A model generated the notes under the pieces. That model made no database searches and was not told the DNA's origin. It saw only the letters and a program-made list of their open reading frames with translations. A stretch of DNA of 64,000 nucleotides. It comes from Pseudomonadota bacterium (lineage in GTDB: Bacteria; Pseudomonadota; Gammaproteobacteria; Steroidobacterales; Steroidobacteraceae). The stretch lies in NCBI GenBank assembly GCA_023391815.1, contig JAEWAF010000089.1, forward strand, positions 16,143-80,142, read 5' to 3'. Shown one piece after another: positions 24,972 to 33,061 of this stretch (positions within the stretch are counted from its first letter, which is position 1; each line of letters starts with the position of its first letter). A program made the position numbers and the translations under genes.

Positions 24972-25465
24972 TGGTTGATGTGCTGAAAGTCACCGACGTC
25001 GGCGTCGACGTCGTGACAGGGCTGCTCGGCCGTTACGGGATGGAATGCGTGGCGCTCGGCGCCGATGAAATCATCCCGGGTTCCTATTGGGGCGACAGCG
25101 AAGCCGGGCTGGTCGGCTCGAAGATCTATTGGCGTCCCGACACGCCGTTGCATTCGTTGCTGCATGAAGCGGGTCATTTCATCTGCATGGACGACTCGCG
25201 CCGCGAGCAGTTGGACAAGGACGCGGGCGGCGATTACGACGAAGAGAACGGGGTCTGTTATTTGCAGATCGTGCTGGCGGGAGAGCTGCCGGGCGTCGGT
25301 CGCGAGCGCATGTTTCATGACATGGACGCGTGGGGTTACACCTTCCGGCTCGGCTCCGCCCGCGACTGGTTCGAGCGGGATGCCGAAGATGCGCGCGCCT
25401 GGCTGGTCGACCGCGGCGTCATCGACGATGACGCCCGGCCGCCCTGGCGCAAAAGAACTACCTGA
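24971..25465 (+). CDS. Small HExxH-motif protein, putative zinc metalloprotease
   Basis: This 164-residue protein, for which I recognise no named family, carries the zincin signature HEAGH at 65-69 (SLLHEAGHFICM). An acidic cluster at 88-92 (DYDEEN) could supply the third metal ligand. There is no signal peptide or membrane helix, so it is probably cytoplasmic. Its ATG overlaps the lptE stop codon (TGATG), so it is translated with lptE. The 3' end overlaps the convergent proline iminopeptidase gene by eight bases. It may be a processing enzyme or an immunity-gene-like protease fold without activity. Function is unknown beyond the motif. Confidence 0.7.
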   Translation: MVDVLKVTDVGVDVVTGLLGRYGMECVALGADEIIPGSYWGDSEAGLVGSKIYWRPDTPLHSLLHEAGHFICMDDSRREQLDKDAGGDYDEENGVCYLQIVLAGELPGVGRERMFHDMDAWGYTFRLGSARDWFERDAEDARAWLVDRGVIDDDARPPWRKRTT

Positions 25466-26534
25466 ACTTGTCCGTCGCCGAGATCAGCTGATGCGTGTTG
25501 CCGGCTTCGAACGCTGAGTGACCCGCGTCGGGCACGACGTGAAACTCCGCTTCCGGCCACGCTTGATGCAGCTGCCACGCGGTTTGCATCGGGCACACCA
25601 CGTCGTATCGACCCTGCACGATGACCGCCGGAATGTGACGAATGCGCTCCACGTTCCGGATCAGCTGATCTTCCTTTTCCAGGAAGCCGCGGTTGACGAA
25701 ATAGTGACATTCGATGCGCGCCACGGCCACCGCGAAATCCTCTTCGTTCCACTTCTGCAGGTTTTCCTCGTTGATGCGCAGATAGCTGGTCGCGGCTTCC
25801 CAGATCGACCAGGCCCGAGCGGCCTTCAGCCGGGTCTCGCGATCGTCGCTGGTCAGGCGCTTGTAGAACGCTTTGATCATGTCGCCGCGTTCGGCGGGCG
25901 GAATCGCCGCGACGTAGTTCTGCCAGTGGTCTGGGAACAGCGCGCTGGCGCCGCCTTCGTAATAAAACCAACGCAGCTCGAACTGGCTCAGCGTGAATAT
26001 TCCGCGCAGGACGATTTCGCTGACGCGCTCGGGATGGGTTTGTGAATACGCCAGGCCCAGGGTCGAGCCCCACGAGCCGCCGAACACCAGCCATTGATCG
26101 ATGCCGAGGTGCTTACGCAACTTTTCCATGTCCTCGACCAGGTGCCAGGTGGTGTTGTCTTCCAGGCTGGCGTGCGGCTTGCTCCGGCCGCAGCCGCGCT
26201 GATCGAACAGGATGATGCGATAGGCGTCCGGGTCGAAGAAGCTGCGGGCCCGATCGTCACAACCGGCGCCGGGGCCGCCATGGACGAACACCGCGGGCTT
26301 GCCCTTGGGATTGCCGCATTCCTCGTAATAAATCTCATGGGTATCGGAAACGCGCAGCATGCCGGTCTTGTACGGCTTGATGGCTGGATACAAAGTGCGC
26401 AAGCCGCCGGTGCTCTTCGCCTTGGCCGGGCGCTTGCGCTTGGCGAGCACGGCATGCCGAGCATGATTGCGTTGTTTGCCGGCGGGGGCGGGGCGGGCGG
26501 CACGACGGGTCGTTTTACGCTTCTTCGTAGCCAT
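25458..26534 (-). CDS. pip: Proline iminopeptidase with basic N-terminal extension
   Basis: This 358-residue alpha/beta hydrolase removes N-terminal proline from peptides. The nucleophile is S154 in GGSWGSTLG, the oxyanion region is VHGGPGAG, the family motif DQRGCGRSKPH is present, and the acid and base lie in GRYDVVCP and PDAGHSAFE. Typical enzymes start near YPAIKPYKTG (residue 49). The first 45 residues here are extra and rich in Lys, Arg and Ala (MATKKRKTTRRAARPAP), unlike the rest of the protein. A GGAGC ribosome site sits just before the ATG at 26534, supporting this start and so the extension. It is the first gene of the accessory block between lptE and holA. Confidence 0.9.
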   Translation of the reverse strand: MATKKRKTTRRAARPAPAGKQRNHARHAVLAKRKRPAKAKSTGGLRTLYPAIKPYKTGMLRVSDTHEIYYEECGNPKGKPAVFVHGGPGAGCDDRARSFFDPDAYRIILFDQRGCGRSKPHASLEDNTTWHLVEDMEKLRKHLGIDQWLVFGGSWGSTLGLAYSQTHPERVSEIVLRGIFTLSQFELRWFYYEGGASALFPDHWQNYVAAIPPAERGDMIKAFYKRLTSDDRETRLKAARAWSIWEAATSYLRINEENLQKWNEEDFAVAVARIECHYFVNRGFLEKEDQLIRNVERIRHIPAVIVQGRYDVVCPMQTAWQLHQAWPEAEFHVVPDAGHSAFEAGNTHQLISATDKFR

Positions 26535-26643
26535 CTAAAGCTCCAGGAAAGTTATAAAACTCGGCATCGGGCGGCTTGCCACGACTCATGAATGTGAATT
26601 CTCGACTGTCGAGGGCAGATAGGGAAGCGTCGCGCGTGCGACA

Positions 26644-27561
26644 ATGGGGTCTATGGCCTTAGCGACGCACACTCGATCCATGCTTCTGCTGCTGCTCACC
26701 ATGACGGTCTGGGGCAGTACTTTCATGGTCACCAAGGAACTCATCAATGTATGGCCGCCGTTCACGGTGGCTTTCGTGCGTGTCCTCGTCGGCACGCTGG
26801 TGCTGCTGCCGTTCGCGTTGTCCCGCAAGCCCCCTGGCCTGCGGTTACCGTGGCCGACGATCTGGTTGATGGGCTTTGTCGGCGTGGCGCTGTACTACCT
26901 CGTGTTCAACCTGGCGATGGTGTACGTCTCGGCCTCGCAGGGGGCGCTGGTTCAGGCTTCCATTCCGGCGATGACGGCGCTGGTCGCGGTGCTTTGGTTG
27001 CGCGAGCGAGCCACGGCGATGCGATGGTTGGGAATCGCGATGTCGGTCGGCGGTGTACTGATCGTTTTCTCGGGCAGCGGCTCGGAGGGCGCCGAATCGA
27101 GTCTGTTCGGCAATGTGCTGATGTTTGCTTCGGTCGTGTCGTGGGGGTTGTATACGGCGCTGGCCAAACGCGCCGCCGGGTTCGATTCGCTGGTGATCAC
27201 CGTCGCCGTGACCGGCACGGGCTCGTTGCTGTTGTTGCCGCTGGCCGGCTACGAAATCGTAACCGCGCACCTGGCGGGTAACGGGTTGCCGGCATTGCCC
27301 CTGATCGGATGGGCGGAGCTGCTCTATCTGGGGGGCATCGCCTCCGGCATGGCCTACATGCTGTACAACGCGTCGCTTCGTCACCTGGACGCGAGCGAGG
27401 TCGGCGTCTACACCAATTTGATTCCCATCGTCGGCGTGCTCACCGGCGTGGTCGTGCTCGGCGAGCCGTTGTCGGCGCGCGCCATCGTCGGCGGTCTGGT
27501 GGTGATGCTCGGCGTGTGGATCACCAGCCGCTCGGAGCGGCCGCTGGCGGCGACTGTTTAA
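26644..27561 (+). CDS. EamA/DMT-family transporter
   Basis: This 305-residue inner-membrane protein has ten hydrophobic segments in two five-helix EamA repeats, as in drug/metabolite exporters such as RhaT or YdcZ relatives. Signatures are MTVWGSTFMVTKELIN near the start and SGMAYMLYNASLRHLDASEV, then LIPIVGVLTGVVVLGE in the second repeat. It is divergent from pip and convergent with the LysR gene, with a four-base overlap of stop codons. The substrate may relate to the nearby glutamine-synthetase-like and aminotransferase genes, an inference from position only. The start at 26653 (three codons later) is also possible. Confidence 0.88.
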   Translation: MGSMALATHTRSMLLLLLTMTVWGSTFMVTKELINVWPPFTVAFVRVLVGTLVLLPFALSRKPPGLRLPWPTIWLMGFVGVALYYLVFNLAMVYVSASQGALVQASIPAMTALVAVLWLRERATAMRWLGIAMSVGGVLIVFSGSGSEGAESSLFGNVLMFASVVSWGLYTALAKRAAGFDSLVITVAVTGTGSLLLLPLAGYEIVTAHLAGNGLPALPLIGWAELLYLGGIASGMAYMLYNASLRHLDASEVGVYTNLIPIVGVLTGVVVLGEPLSARAIVGGLVVMLGVWITSRSERPLAATV

Positions 27562-28472
27562 GCCTTCGCCACCCACATCTCCATGTCGAGCGGCTGCGCG
27601 AGCGACTTCACCAGGTCCTGCGCGTAGATCGGCAGGTCTCGCAGGCTGCGCACGCAGATCATCAGATTACGCGGCGCCCAATCGTCGCTCAGCTCGATCA
27701 CATGCAACTTCATGGTTCGCATGGCACGAGCAGCGGTGGTTTCCGGCACCACGCCGATGCCGACGTTGCCTTCGACCATCCGACATACCGCGTCGAAGCT
27801 GCGTAGCTGCACGCGCAGCTTGAGGCGACGGCCGATGCGCTCGGCCTTGTCGGAAAGAAATCTTTGCAGCGAGCTGGCGCGATCCAGCCCGACGAAATCG
27901 CTGTCGAGCGCCTCGGCGAACGCGATTTTTTTCTTTTCGGCGAGCGGATGCGTCGGCGAGGTCACCAGCACGAATCGATCGACGCGGAACGGAAACACTT
28001 CCAGGCCGGTCACGTCCTCGGTGCCGGCGACGATGCCGATATCGGCCTTGCCGTCGGCGATCGCGGCGACGATCTCGTCGCTCAAGCGCTCCTCCAGATC
28101 GATGTTCACCTGGGGGTGCGATGTCAGGAAATTGCTGAGCGGCTCGGGCAGGAACTCGGTCAGCGCGTTGGTATTGGAGAGCAGTCGGACATGACCCTTG
28201 AGTCCGTCGGCGTATTCACCCAGCTCGGCGCGCATGCGCTCCGCCTGTTGCAGCATCTGGCGTGCGTGATGAACCAGCGTGCGACCGGCGGGGGTCGGAT
28301 GAACGCCCTGGCGCTCGCGATTCAGCAACGGCGTGCCGAGCTCGATCTCCATGTTCCGGATTCGAGTGCTGGCGGCGGCGACGGCGAGGTGCATGCGCTC
28401 CGCGCCGGCGGTGATGCTGCCGGCTTCGACGACGTGCAGGAACAGCTTGAGATCGGTCAAATCGAAACGCAT
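27558..28472 (-). CDS. LysR-family transcriptional regulator
   Basis: This 304-residue regulator has an N-terminal winged helix-turn-helix (LKLFLHVVEAGSITAGAERM, then IRNMEIELGTPLLNRERQGV) and a C-terminal LysR substrate domain (KADIGIVAGTEDVTGLEVFP). It is encoded nine bases downstream of the glutamine-synthetase-like gene on the same strand, so it is likely co-transcribed with the enzymes it may control. That order differs from the usual divergent LysR arrangement. The inducer is unknown. Confidence 0.9.
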   Translation of the reverse strand: MRFDLTDLKLFLHVVEAGSITAGAERMHLAVAAASTRIRNMEIELGTPLLNRERQGVHPTPAGRTLVHHARQMLQQAERMRAELGEYADGLKGHVRLLSNTNALTEFLPEPLSNFLTSHPQVNIDLEERLSDEIVAAIADGKADIGIVAGTEDVTGLEVFPFRVDRFVLVTSPTHPLAEKKKIAFAEALDSDFVGLDRASSLQRFLSDKAERIGRRLKLRVQLRSFDAVCRMVEGNVGIGVVPETTAARAMRTMKLHVIELSDDWAPRNLMICVRSLRDLPIYAQDLVKSLAQPLDMEMWVAKA

Positions 28473-28481
28473 TCGCGCAGT

Positions 28482-29843
28482 CTATACGCTATCGAGATAC
28501 CAGTCGTGGTCTGTCGGGGGCACCAGCGCGTTGTACTTGTCCCATTCCCGGGTCTTGATCGCGACGAACCCACGCAGGAACGCTTCGCCCAGTGCTTCGC
28601 GCAGGAACATCGAGCTCTCGGCGGCTTTGATCGCGCCCAGCCAGTCGCGCGGCAGTGAGGCGGCGATTCCGCTTTCGTAGCCGTTGCCGGTAATGGGCGG
28701 ACCCGGATCCAGTCGAGCGGTAATGCCGGCCTGGACACCGGCCAGCACCGTTGCCGCGACCAGATAGGGATTCGCATCCGCGCCGCTGACTCGATGTTCG
28801 ATGTGCCGGCTCGACGGTGCACCGGCGGGCACGCGCAAGCTGACCGAGCGATTGTTGACGCCCCAGGTCGGCGCCATCGGCGCGTAGCTCTGATGACGGA
28901 AGCGCCGATACGAGTTCGCGTTGGGCGCGAAGATCAGCATGCTCTCGGCCATAGTCTTCTGCAGTCCGCCGATGGCATGTCGTAACAGGGGTGTGCCGGC
29001 AGGATCGTCAGCGGCGAAGGCGTTGTTGCCGCTCTCGTCCTGCACGCTGATGTGCATGTGCATGCCGCTGCCGGCCTGATCCGCGAAAGGTTTGGACATG
29101 AAACAGGCGGTGAGCCCGTGTTTCAGAGCGGTGGCTCGGATCAGGCGCTTGAACAGAATCGCGTCGTCGATGGCGCGTAACGCATCGTCGCGATGGAGGA
29201 GCGTGATCTCATATTGTCCCGGCGCATATTCCGACATGAGCGTCCGCAGCGGCAGCCCTTGCGCGCGGGCACCGGCGTAGATGTCGTCGAAGAGCGGCGC
29301 CATGTCTTGCAGCTTGCCCAAGCCGTAGGAATCGAGTCGTTGCGGCGAGCGTTGTGACAATAGGCCCGGCGCGGGCACGAGTTTGCCTTGCGCGTCTCTC
29401 GCCACGAGATAGAACTCGATCTCGGCGGCAACGACGGCTCGCAGTCCCAGTTGTTGTAAGCGCTGTACCGAGCGGGCCAATGCATGCCTGGGATCGGCGG
29501 TGCACGGCTGGCCGTCCGCTTCGAACATGGTCATCAGCACTTGGGCGCCGGGGCGAGACATCCAATTCGCTCGCACCAGCGTGCCGGGAACGGGACGACA
29601 GATGCGATCGGCATCGCCCACGGACCAGACCAGGCCGGTGGCCTCGACGTCCTCGCCTGTGACGTCGAGGCCGAGGATGGAGCCGGCGACGCAGCGGCCT
29701 TCGTCATAAAGCGAGAGCAGTTCCTCGCGCGCGATCAGCTTGCCCCGAGGCACACCGCCCGGATCGGTGATCAGCAGCTCGATGGCTTCGACGTCGGGAT
29801 TGGCGTCGAGGAAGTGGCGGACTTCGTTGCTGGCGGCGCTCAT
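28482..29843 (-). CDS. Glutamine-synthetase-family ligase (gamma-glutamylamine synthetase type)
   Basis: This 453-residue enzyme belongs to the glutamine synthetase superfamily. The beta-grasp domain is N-terminal, and catalytic motifs include the metal-binding AEIEFYLVARD, SGMHMHISVQDESG and NRSVSLRVPAGA. Length and lack of the adenylylation site fit PuuA-like gamma-glutamylpolyamine or related synthetases rather than GlnA. Such enzymes activate amines or amino acids by gamma-glutamylation for catabolism or detoxification. The start overlaps the stop of the upstream aminotransferase gene (ATGA, 29840-29843), implying the two act on one pathway. The amine substrate is not predictable from sequence alone. 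Confidence 0.85.
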   Translation of the reverse strand: MSAASNEVRHFLDANPDVEAIELLITDPGGVPRGKLIAREELLSLYDEGRCVAGSILGLDVTGEDVEATGLVWSVGDADRICRPVPGTLVRANWMSRPGAQVLMTMFEADGQPCTADPRHALARSVQRLQQLGLRAVVAAEIEFYLVARDAQGKLVPAPGLLSQRSPQRLDSYGLGKLQDMAPLFDDIYAGARAQGLPLRTLMSEYAPGQYEITLLHRDDALRAIDDAILFKRLIRATALKHGLTACFMSKPFADQAGSGMHMHISVQDESGNNAFAADDPAGTPLLRHAIGGLQKTMAESMLIFAPNANSYRRFRHQSYAPMAPTWGVNNRSVSLRVPAGAPSSRHIEHRVSGADANPYLVAATVLAGVQAGITARLDPGPPITGNGYESGIAASLPRDWLGAIKAAESSMFLREALGEAFLRGFVAIKTREWDKYNALVPPTDHDWYLDSV

Positions 29844-31186
29844 GACAACTCGTGCAGGAATTCATCGAAGCGGTCGAGCAGCGCTTGCACCTGGTCGGTG
29901 GTGGTCGCGGGGCTCACCAGCATCATGTTGTGGAAGGGCGTGACCAGCACGCCTCGATTCAGCAAATAAAGATGTAACAGACGTTCGAGCATTGGCGATA
30001 CGGCCGCAAGGGACTCTCGTGCGGTTCTCGCCGGCGTCGGCGTGAACACCAGCTCGCTGCGCGCGCCGACGCTCGTGACATGCCAGGGCAGGGCGCGTTT
30101 GGTGATCCGCTGTCTCAGCCCCGCCGCTAGAGTTGTCGAGAGTGCGAGCATGTGCTCGTACGCAGCCTCGGTCATCACATCCTGCAAACACGCGACCAGC
30201 GCAGCTGTGGCGAGCGCGTTCGCCGCCAACGTCGTGCCCATACCCGAGTGCCCCGCGGGCTTGGTGTCGAGCAAATGTTCCATCCGTGTCGCGAGCTCGG
30301 CGCTGAACCCGTAGACGGCGGTCGGCATGCCGCCGGCAATCGCCTTGCCTGCAATCAAAAAGTCCGGTGCCAGGCCCAGCCGATGCGCGTGTCCGCGCGG
30401 GCCGCTGCTGAGCGTGTGCGTTTCGTCGATCGCCAACAAGGTGCGATAGCGGGAGCAGAGCTTGCGGGCTTCGGTCCAGAAGCCGTCCTGTGGCAACACC
30501 ATCCCGGCGTTCGTCATGACGGGTTCCGCGAGCAAACATGCGACCTGGCCGTCCGCGAGCGCGGCCTCGAGTGCGGTGAGATCGTTGAACTCGACCACGC
30601 GCGCATGGGCTGCGAAGTCGGCGACTTGACCGATCTGCCCCGGCCTCGTGACGACCCGGCCATGATCGAGTCGCACCAGCGTGTCTTCGAGCGACCCGTG
30701 ATAGCAGCCATCGAACACCAGAATGTGGTTGCGACCGGTCAGCGCACGAGCCCAACGCAGCACCGCGCGATTCGCATCCGTCGCGGTTTGAGTGATCTGC
30801 CAGTAGGGCAGGCCGAAGCGCTCGGCCAATAGCTCACCGGCACGTGCGGTTCGTTCGGTGGGCAGCATGCAGGTCAGGCCGCGGGCGGCTTGGTGTTTCA
30901 GCGCATCCGCGACCGCGGGCGGAGAGTGACCAAACATCGCTCCCGTATCCCCCAGACAGAAATCGGCATAGGTGCGCCCATCGACGTCCGTGAGCGTGGC
31001 GCCGGCGGCTTCGCGCAAAATCAACGGCGTCGGCAATTGCCAGTCCGTCATCCAATGCAGCGGCACGCCGTTCAACCAATGCTGTCGCAACGTTTTGTCG
31101 CGACGGACGGTTTCAGGATGCTCATCGATGAAACGGCGTTGCTCGCGCTCCAGCAGGGCGTTGGCGGACGCACTGAAAACAGACAA
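29840..31186 (-). CDS. Class III aminotransferase (glutamate-1-semialdehyde aminomutase-like)
   Basis: This 448-residue PLP enzyme has the class III fold. The motifs are DFCLGDTGAMFGHSPPAV near the N-terminus, FDGCYHGSLEDT, LLAEPVMTNAGMVLPQDGFW, DETHTLSSGPRGHA and the PLP-binding lysine in LIAGKAIAGGMP. Its closest pattern is the GSA-aminomutase/aminotransferase group, but haem synthesis is unlikely given the context. It is first in a minus-strand run aminotransferase - glutamine-synthetase-like ligase - LysR with overlapping or nearly touching genes. The set could degrade or make an amino-acid or polyamine derivative. Confidence 0.85.
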   Translation of the reverse strand: MSVFSASANALLEREQRRFIDEHPETVRRDKTLRQHWLNGVPLHWMTDWQLPTPLILREAAGATLTDVDGRTYADFCLGDTGAMFGHSPPAVADALKHQAARGLTCMLPTERTARAGELLAERFGLPYWQITQTATDANRAVLRWARALTGRNHILVFDGCYHGSLEDTLVRLDHGRVVTRPGQIGQVADFAAHARVVEFNDLTALEAALADGQVACLLAEPVMTNAGMVLPQDGFWTEARKLCSRYRTLLAIDETHTLSSGPRGHAHRLGLAPDFLIAGKAIAGGMPTAVYGFSAELATRMEHLLDTKPAGHSGMGTTLAANALATAALVACLQDVMTEAAYEHMLALSTTLAAGLRQRITKRALPWHVTSVGARSELVFTPTPARTARESLAAVSPMLERLLHLYLLNRGVLVTPFHNMMLVSPATTTDQVQALLDRFDEFLHELS

Positions 31187-31392
31187 AGCGATTTCCTCTC
31201 AGCTCATGCGCTTCCGTAAACGTGGCCGGATCATAGACCATCGCCCGGCACCCGATCAGGCGAACCCTGAATCGGCGTCGGCACACTGCATTCCGCGCGG
31301 CTTCGGCCGATGAGTCGGACATATCCCGCATCTTGCCACGTCGGCGTTTGCTCGCGGGACGCCCAGGTTTCGCAATACAGGCAAGCAGTTTC

Positions 31393-33015
31393 ATGTCGAT
31401 GCTTACGATCAAGACCCGGATGTATTTGAATCTGGGAGTGCTGGCTGTCGCAATGCTGGTGGTGTGCGGGGTCGCGCTGAGCGCGTTCAACGCCAGCGCC
31501 GCTCGCATGCAGCAGCTGCAGGCCGAGAATCTGGTGCCGATCACGCAGATCAACGAGATCTACCAGCGCTCGCTGCAGAGTCAGCAGTATCGGCTCGAAG
31601 GCTATGCGCACCGTGATCCGGCTTTCACCCAGCGCAACTACGAGCAGGTGAAACAGAACCGCGCACGGATCAACGAGCTCACCGATCTATTCAGCAAATA
31701 TCCCTTGAGCGAGCAGGAGCGCGGCCTGCTGGACGACATCAAGTCGCAGCGTGCCGCCATCGTCGATGCCGGTAAGAAAGAAATCGATCTGTTGCTGGCC
31801 GGTGACTATGAGGCCGCCGCGAAGATTCGTGTCGACGCCATCGAGCCGGTGATCGATCGCATGGACGTGACCACCGAACAGCTGGCGAAGGCCCGGGAGA
31901 AAGCGGCTGCGGAAATGATCGTTCGCGCGCAGAGCGAGCTGAATCGCGACCGCGACGTGATGTTCGGTTGCTTCGTGGTCGCGCTGGTCGTGGCCGTTTG
32001 GTTCGCGCTGCTACTGACCAGGCACATTTCCAATGGCCTGGCACGTGCCGAAGATCTGGCCCGGCGCGTCAGCCGTGGCGAGTTGGGCAATCAAGTCGAC
32101 ACCGGCGGCAGCGACGAGATCGCAGCGCTGTTGCGCAGTCTGAAGGACATGGACTCCAAGTTGATGCAGACCATGACTCAGGTGAGCGAGAGCGCGGCCG
32201 AGGTGGATCGCGCCGCGCGTATGCTGTCTCAAGGCAGCGATGATTTGAGCGAACGCACGCAGCAACAGGCCGCGGCACTGGAAGAAACAGCCGCGAGCAT
32301 CGAAGAGATGACCGCGACGGTGAAGCAGAACGCCGAAAACGCCAAGCAGGCGAATCACATCGCTTCGAGCACGCGCACTCAGGCGGATCAGGGCGGCGTG
32401 GCCGTTCAGCGCGCCGTCGGCGCGATGGGCGAGATCACTTCGTCCAGCAAGCGAATCGAAGACATCATCGGCGTGATTGACGAAATCGCGTTCCAGACCA
32501 ACCTGCTCGCCTTGAACGCGGCAGTGGAAGCGGCTCGCGCGGGTGAGCAGGGGCGGGGCTTTGCGGTCGTGGCCGGTGAAGTGCGCAGCCTCGCTCAACG
32601 CAGTGCCACGGCGGCACGCGAGATCAAAGGTTTGATCGGCGACTCCGTCGGTAAGGTCGAGACCGGTTCGCAGTTGGTCGGCAACTCGGGCAAATCGCTG
32701 GAGGACATCGTGAGTGGCGTGGTGAAGGTGACGAACATCGTCGCCGAGATCGCCGCGGCGACGACCGAGCAGTCCACCGGTATCGATCAGATCAATCACG
32801 CCATCTCGAACATGGACTCGGCCACGCAGCAGAACGCCGCATTGGTGGAAGAATCGGCCGCGGCGGCCAAATCGATGCAGCAGCAGGCGCAGCGGTTGCA
32901 GGAGCTGGTGTCGTTCTTCCGATTCGGTTCGCAGGGCGGGGCGTCTTACGTTGCGAGCCCGAGTATCGGCAACGACAGTCGTGAATCGCACGAGCCGTAC
33001 GCCCGAGCCGCGTAA
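31393..33015 (+). CDS. Methyl-accepting chemotaxis protein without pentapeptide
   Basis: This 540-residue receptor has membrane helices at about 10-31 and 189-210, a periplasmic helical sensor, HAMP, and a signalling domain with IDEIAFQTNLLALNAAVEA and GRGFAVVAGEVRSL. It ends in YARAA, with no W-x-x-F pentapeptide, unlike the two receptors of the che cluster. It may therefore depend on neighbours for methylation or be served by another system. It sits alone in the accessory block. The ATG at 31393 is chosen because the membrane helix follows at the usual distance. I see no good FliA promoter upstream. Confidence 0.9.
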   Translation: MSMLTIKTRMYLNLGVLAVAMLVVCGVALSAFNASAARMQQLQAENLVPITQINEIYQRSLQSQQYRLEGYAHRDPAFTQRNYEQVKQNRARINELTDLFSKYPLSEQERGLLDDIKSQRAAIVDAGKKEIDLLLAGDYEAAAKIRVDAIEPVIDRMDVTTEQLAKAREKAAAEMIVRAQSELNRDRDVMFGCFVVALVVAVWFALLLTRHISNGLARAEDLARRVSRGELGNQVDTGGSDEIAALLRSLKDMDSKLMQTMTQVSESAAEVDRAARMLSQGSDDLSERTQQQAAALEETAASIEEMTATVKQNAENAKQANHIASSTRTQADQGGVAVQRAVGAMGEITSSSKRIEDIIGVIDEIAFQTNLLALNAAVEAARAGEQGRGFAVVAGEVRSLAQRSATAAREIKGLIGDSVGKVETGSQLVGNSGKSLEDIVSGVVKVTNIVAEIAAATTEQSTGIDQINHAISNMDSATQQNAALVEESAAAAKSMQQQAQRLQELVSFFRFGSQGGASYVASPSIGNDSRESHEPYARAA

Positions 33016-33022
33016 CAACTCG

Positions 33023-33052
33023 TGAGCGAGGGCTCCGTCGAGCCCTCGCTCA
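33023..33052 (+). terminator. Hairpin between convergent mcp and TonB receptor genes
   Basis: TGAGCGAGGGCTC (33023-33035) pairs perfectly with GAGCCCTCGCTCA (33040-33052) around CGTC. No T-run follows on either strand, but a 13-pair stem between two convergent stop codons (33015 and 33062) is the expected place for a two-way terminator. Confidence 0.5.
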
Positions 33053-33061
33053 GTCGCTCCG

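Noticed and set aside
31306..31313. GCCGATGA as a FliA -10 before the third mcp
   Set aside because: The octamer at the required -35 distance (TGCATTCC) matches the consensus at only 3 of 8.
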